From positions 18,538,260-18,602,259 of the forward strand of contig NC_081409.1 of the NCBI RefSeq assembly GCF_030272615.1: a DNA stretch of 64,000 bases, given 5' to 3'. Origin of the DNA: Cryptomeria japonica. Its lineage: Eukaryota > Streptophyta > Pinopsida > Cupressales > Cupressaceae. This document shows positions 59,730 through 64,000 of this stretch, piece after piece. The notes under the pieces are model-generated. The model saw only the letters and a list, made by a program, of their open reading frames with translations, searched no databases and was not told the DNA's origin. The translations under genes and the position numbers were made by a program. Position 1 is the first letter of the stretch. Each line of letters opens with the position of its first letter.

Positions 59730-60934
59730 TGTAGCGTCCTAAAATTGCGACACTTGCAATTTCGACTGCATTTCGGTCTTCACGATGGCGACGCAACACA
59801 CAACCTAAATGGAGACCCCGAAACTTGCTCATGACACTGAAAACTACGTTTTCTTGCACCCTGGCCTGAACCTTCTTTGCACCCTGCTGTCCCGGGAGGT
59901 GGGACCAGAGCGCCCAGTGCCCTGGTCCCTGGCCCTATTTTGGGCCCGGTTTCCTATGGGGCTTCGGGTCCTTTTGTTTGCAATTTGGAAAATAAACTTT
60001 CCTGGTCGGCCTAAGGTCGGGAAAATCAGTCTATTAACCCTAATTGGCAAGTATATAAACTACATTTGCCTCTCCCATTTGGGGTGAGAAGGACATATGT
60101 GTACAAGGCATGGAAACTATACTCAAACATTCAAGCATTCAAGCATTCAAGCATTCCTTCTAAGTCTCCATTCAAGGCTAAGTGTTGCATTCAAGACAAG
60201 GATTCAACCATTGAAGAGGAGATCACATACTACAACATACAACATACAACATACAACATACAACAAACAACAACATCTATACCTTCGCATATAAGGATAC
60301 AAACATCCTTACAACAAGGTATTAGTACTTGTTTTACATTACATTTACAACATTTCTCATTTCTTGGTTAATTCCAAAACCGGGGTTTGACCTAAGGGCA
60401 AACCCCTAATCCCTAACCCCCCAATCGTCTTCGCTTTTCTATGTGTAGGTTGTAGGTACGTGGCTGAAATTGAAGATCTGGAATCCTTGTGCAGAGATGA
60501 ACAGATCCCCCTTCGTTTCGCGGACTTTTCGGAGGACCGTGTGCACACTGGGCGCCATCGTCTCGTCAACTTTTGCTCAAATTTACAGGACAGCGCCGTA
60601 TCGATATTTTACAGCTAATTCCAGGTCCGCAGCTTCATCCTATATCCCTATCTCAGTTTATAAGCGAATCTTTCTCACTTTCTATGCATTCCTAGTTCAA
60701 TCTTTCTATCTACATTTCTTTACAAAAGAGGGTATCCTTGCTATGACAACCCTTGAAACTCATATAGAATCCAATCTTACATTGCGTGGGATTGGATCTT
60801 GTGGGTTTCAACCCCTCTTTTGAATGTAAAGTCTCTCCTAAGTGAAAACCATCAACCCTAGTGACTCCCCCTTCTCTCTCCTCGGAGTTGGGGAGGGGAG
60901 AACGACTAGGGTTCGATCATTTTTCCGCTTTACA
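59730..60934 (+). repeat. Element I 3' LTR
   Basis: A 1,205-bp copy of 53167-54364 with the TATA box at 60052-60060. It is followed at 60935 by CTTAT and the interrupted copia zinc knuckle of H. Confidence 0.94.
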
Positions 60935-60939
60935 CTTAT

Positions 60940-61781
60940 TACATGCAAAACATTTAAAAGGTGCTTTTCCTTCATACTTACTTCCTGCTGGTCCTTTGGG
61001 TACTCTTCTAGAAAATAGGGCTTCAAGTTTCTCAAATTATTCATCCTCTTTCCTCATATCTTCCAATTCTTTTGCATATAGGGCTTTCCAATCTCTTACC
61101 AATAGATGACGATGATGCATGAAAAGAAGGCTCAGACTTTGCAGCTCTAGAAGGTCCAAATTCTTCAACCTCAAAAGCAGATAATTTCCCTATCAGAATG
61201 TCTCTGTTAACTGAAGTGTTTTCCATTGTTCTCAATTCATTAATTGTAGTTGCCTTCATCTTGTAAGCTGGTGGAAGGACTCTCAAGACTTTGGAAACTA
61301 TTCCATCTTCACTCAGAGATCCTCCACAACATTGAATTCCCATGACAATATCATTTACTCTTTCAATAAATGTAGCAATTATTTCATTGTCATCCATCTT
61401 CTGTTGCTCATATCTTACCTAGTAACCATCAAGTTTAGCAATTTTGATAGTAGGGTCACCTTCATTCAGAGTTTGTAATTTATCCCACATAACCTTTGCA
61501 GATGATTTATCAATTAATCCCATGATTTGTTGATCAGTAAGTGCACACATGAGGGTTTCTCTAGCTCTGCAATCATTCTTAATATTTTTGTCCAAGTTTG
61601 GAGGAGCAGGATTGCCAGATGTCAGATCATAAGGTGTGTATCATTTCTTAGTGATCTCCAAAATATCCTTGCCAAGACATGTAAGATGAGTCTCCATTCG
61701 AATTTTCCATATCCCATAATTTGTTCCATCAAGCTTAGGGATCTCTCTTCTAAAAATAGTTGCTGGTGGATTAGTTGCCAT
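60940..61781 (-). pseudogene. Ty1/copia gag N-terminal part (element H)
   Basis: From the ATG at 61781 on the minus strand: MATNPPATIFRREIPKLDGT, then YGIWKIRMETHLTCLGKDIL, the usual copia Gag opening. MCALTDQQIMGLIDKSSAKV and MDDNEIIATFIERVNDIVMG belong to the UBN2-type Gag domain. Then come VSKVLRVLPPAYKMKATTIN and a linker ending in APFKCFACNK, the first half of the zinc knuckle. Stops lie near 61640 and 61420, and the frame changes near 61105-61040. The start is supported by its position about 45 bases inside the PBS. Confidence 0.92.
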
Positions 61782-61825
61782 AGGATCTACTTTAAGCGGT
61801 TAAGTTTATGCAAAAGAAGACCAAA

Positions 61826-61837
61826 GCTCTGATACCA
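61826..61837 (-). other. Element H primer-binding site (initiator tRNA-Met)
   Basis: The plus strand GCTCTGATACCA is the complement of TGGTATCAGAGC, the standard plant initiator tRNA-Met site. Two bases separate it from the LTR at 61840. Confidence 0.92.
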
Positions 61838-61839
61838 AT

Positions 61840-63098
61840 TGTTAGGATAACTAGTGGACAACTAAGAGGGGGGGTGAATTAGTTGTCAACAATTAACCCA
61901 CTTTACAACCTTTAACTGGAGCACATAAACATTAAATACCAAATTAGCATAAATAGATACCGATAGAGATAGATACTGGTAAACAATACAACTTAACAAT
62001 AAAATAGATAACCAAAACAATGCAACCATACCACATAACACCATTATTTGTATGTGGAAAACCCAGTAAAGGGAAAAACCACGGTGGGAAGCCTACCCAC
62101 AATCAGATGATACTTCTGCAGAAAGTATGTGATAAAATGAGGGGCCTGCACATGCAGGAAGGCACACTGCCTAGAGTGCACCACTCATTACAAAAGAGTC
62201 TCACTGACTACAAAGAGGTTATAACCACTTCAAGATAAATGGACAATAATCCAGTAGAATGAACTGTCAGAGATAGCATCTACGATGCTTGATTACAGTC
62301 CCAGTTAAACTCAATACTAGAGGCCTTTGACCTCTTAGATAAACCCAATTTGATCTTCAATGATTGACCTTATTCTCTACTTGAATGCTATTACATTATT
62401 CATACATTACATTTCAGTTGCTTTATCCATTTCCACTACCACGATCTACAATGAAATCTTACAACAATTTATACAAACCCTTAGGCCTAAACCAATTAGG
62501 TCGGCCACCTAAAAGATATTATAATATGATCATTACATACATCAATATTACAATGATATGCCATGTCGGCTTTAGACCAAAACAACATTAACCAATCCAT
62601 AAATCATCCCGGTAACGTGTAGAGAACACGTTAACATGATACCAGTCCATAACCTAGATAGGAACCAGACCTATTCTGGGTCCACCATGCCAAGGCAATG
62701 TTTCCAACCAGTCAAGGCTTGATCAAGGATCTTCTGCATCCTGAATTCCATCTAGAAGCCGCACCAACACCACTTATGCCGATAAGCATTTACAAGAGTG
62801 TATGATAGCATCCGATCACCAAGTCAATACCAATTGACCAAAACATGCTTCATGAACATGTAATACATCAAACCAAACATACTCCATTGATTCAAACATG
62901 CTGGAAGTGTCCAATAGATAGTCCCTTATGCTGGTAATACTAGATCTTTTGTCTATAACCAGAACCTGTATGTCAGTAACCAACCATAACAGCTAGTGCT
63001 AGTAACCAACCATAACAACTAGTGTTAACATCAATGACAAAACATCAATGCAACACATAATCAATCTCCCCATAATCAATTCTTCCATATTACCAAAT
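61840..63098 (-). repeat. Element H 5' LTR
   Basis: On the plus strand it begins TGTTAGGATAACTAGTGG (61840). I place its other end near 63098, where ATATTACCAA matches in reverse the start of the related LTR at 63870 (TGTTAGCAATTTGG). The word ATCAATGCAACACATAATCA occurs inside that end and inverted at 63895-63925. The matching 3' LTR is outside the window, so the outer border is an estimate and no duplication could be checked. It holds no gene. Confidence 0.75.
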
Positions 63099-63869
63099 AA
63101 TGTTTTTATGTTGGTTTGAAAGTTCAACGCAGAGAAAAAAAATCATAACTTTCAGCTGAAAAACTCCATTACCCACGAAATTTTGACAACAGAATGATTT
63201 GTTTAACCTTTGAACCTTTGAATTGCAAGGTTCAATCAGAAGGTTCAAAATTACAAACTTGGGCGAACATAAAGACTAAAGTCATGATATTTTTCAATAA
63301 TAAAGCTACGACTTGGGGAAATGAAAACTTTTAAAATTTATAAGTTCAAAAATTGGGGTAACATAACTAAAGTGGAAATTTCTCCCCACTTGGTCTATTT
63401 ACCCAAATTAACCTCTGACACTTGATATTTTAGGGCGGCTTGAGGCTGTTCTTCAAATTTTAATACTGAAGTTGCAATGCTGGCAACCACCTCACCTGAG
63501 TGCATTCTTGAGAGATGGTGGATTGTCTTAGCCTCCTTGGCTCTCCTTGGTTCCTCAATGATTGCTTGTTGTAATGCTATGCTTGGGCGGACGAATTTCT
63601 TCTTTTTAGAAAAGGTGAAACTTAATCATTGTGATTTATTCTCATCTTGTTCTTTCCCTTGCACTGTTATCTCTACAGTGAACCTTTGTGTGTCTTGTTG
63701 TTGTTTTGATTCCTCTTCTTCTTTCTGTTATTCCCATTGATGTGGAGGAGTTGGTGACTTTTGTTGCAGCAGAGCTACCTACAGACCAAGGTTAGCTTGT
63801 AGCATGTAATCATGAGTGGGTTGTTGCTTTGCTAGCTCCTCCATTTTTTTAGAAACTTCTTCTCCAAAC
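63099..63869 (-). pseudogene. Flanking DNA of H with an unidentified decayed reading frame
   Basis: On the minus strand, from 63869 to about 63425, one frame reads as charged protein of about 145 codons with three stops: KKMEELAKQQPTHDYMLQAN, QQKEEEESKQQQDTQRFTVE, FVRPSIALQQAIIEEPRRAK. It is cut at 63869 by the next LTR. Gln/Glu-rich composition and TAG/TAA/TGA stops suggest an old transposon-derived frame, but I do not recognise a family. The part 63099-63424 is AT-rich and I see nothing in it except a short GGTTCAA/TTGAACC inverted repeat around 63205-63245. Confidence 0.45.
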
Positions 63870-64000
63870 TGTTAGCAATTTGGAGGAATTGATTATGTGT
63901 TGCATTGATGTTTGTCATTGATGTCAACACTGGTTTGTTTGGTTGTCTACTGGGTTCCGGTAGATTGGTTGAATTGTGGTGTTGACCAAGAGATTGTTCT
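63870..64000 (+). mobile_element. Element J: start of another LTR, cut by the window edge
   Basis: TGTTAGCAATTTGGAGGAAT begins a sequence that resembles the outer ends of the H and G LTRs in inverted orientation, including TTGATGTCAACAC and repeated CCGGT-like words. Only 131 bases are visible, so its strand, size and completeness are unknown. Confidence 0.65.

Larger units (their letters stand above)
53167..60934 (+). mobile_element. Element I: non-autonomous gag-only LTR retrotransposon (TR-GAG type)
   Basis: LTRs at 53167-54364 and 59730-60934 are flanked by CTTAT (53162-53166 and 60935-60939). The internal region has a primer-binding site, a 1.25-kb leader, one long gag/protease-like frame (55638-58985) and a purine tract, but no RT, RNase H or integrase. 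Gag-only elements with intact LTRs are known in plants as TR-GAG and depend on pol supplied by relatives. By eye the LTRs show about 28 differences in 1,200 bases, mostly transitions, so it is among the youngest insertions here. The zinc-finger style (CQFH...HDTEKC) recalls Tat/Ogre gag. Confidence 0.93.
1..63098 (-). mobile_element. Element H: outer Ty1/copia LTR retrotransposon, partial, heavily interrupted
   Basis: This is the host element for nearly the whole window. Read on the minus strand it has a 5' LTR (61840-63098), a primer-binding site complementary to initiator tRNA-Met, gag, protease, integrase and reverse transcriptase in the copia order. The 3' part of RT, RNase H and the 3' LTR lie left of base 1. 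Four insertions interrupt it: A (625-46875), F (47028-48837), G (50462-52869) and I (53167-60934). Removing each with one copy of its 5-bp duplication restores a copia reading frame across the junction, which is the main evidence for the reconstruction. The RT pieces carry several stop codons, so it is not functional. The LTR resembles those of SIRE-like plant copia elements, but I cannot assign a lineage firmly. Confidence 0.9.

Noticed and set aside
63477-63740. Plus-strand 87-codon open frame rich in Cys/Ser/Phe
   Set aside because: It is the shadow of the Gln/Glu/Lys-rich minus-strand frame, which is more protein-like.

Overview
The window is repetitive nuclear DNA from a seed plant. Plant-type Ty1/copia, Ty3/gypsy and L1-like LINE proteins are stacked inside one another and I can identify no host gene. 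The depth of nesting and the age of the copies suggest a large genome such as a conifer or other gymnosperm. That is inference; nothing here names the species.

Almost everything lies inside one minus-strand Ty1/copia element, called H. It runs off the left edge and ends at its 5' LTR near 63.1 kb. Its polyprotein is broken into five pieces (60940-61781, 52875-53161, 48843-50456, 46881-47022 and 1-619). These rejoin into gag, protease, integrase and reverse transcriptase once four later insertions are removed: A, F, G and I. Each has 5-bp target duplications, some with one mismatch.

Insertion A (625-46875) is a gypsy element. It contains B (1598-31280, an Athila/Tat-like gypsy), D (31952-37788, an unusual coding insertion with no visible LTR pair) and E (39388-41722, probable solo LTR). 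B contains C (7972-26456, minus-strand chromovirus, Tekay/Del-like, LTRs about 3.8 kb). The right LTR of C contains a LINE (18190-24149). The nest is therefore five levels deep, LINE in C in B in A in H, which fixes the order of insertion.

Other insertions in H are F and G, probable solo LTRs, and I (53167-60934), a gag-only element whose LTRs differ by only about 2% by eye. At the right edge another LTR related to those of H and G begins at 63870.

The unusual material is in four places. D carries a broken gene of about 1,200 codons and an array of about 18 palindromes sharing a GGACTTTAAAGTCC-type core. A and B each carry an uncharacterised accessory frame after integrase, with a layout like that of the D gene. 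Element I encodes a gag fused to an altered protease-like domain, with an in-frame TGA. The LINE once joined its two ORFs through an ATGA overlap. Most coding regions are pseudogenes with many TAG, TGA and TAA stops. The LINE and element I are the least damaged. All coordinates were read by eye, so element ends supported by TSDs are firm and other boundaries are approximate.
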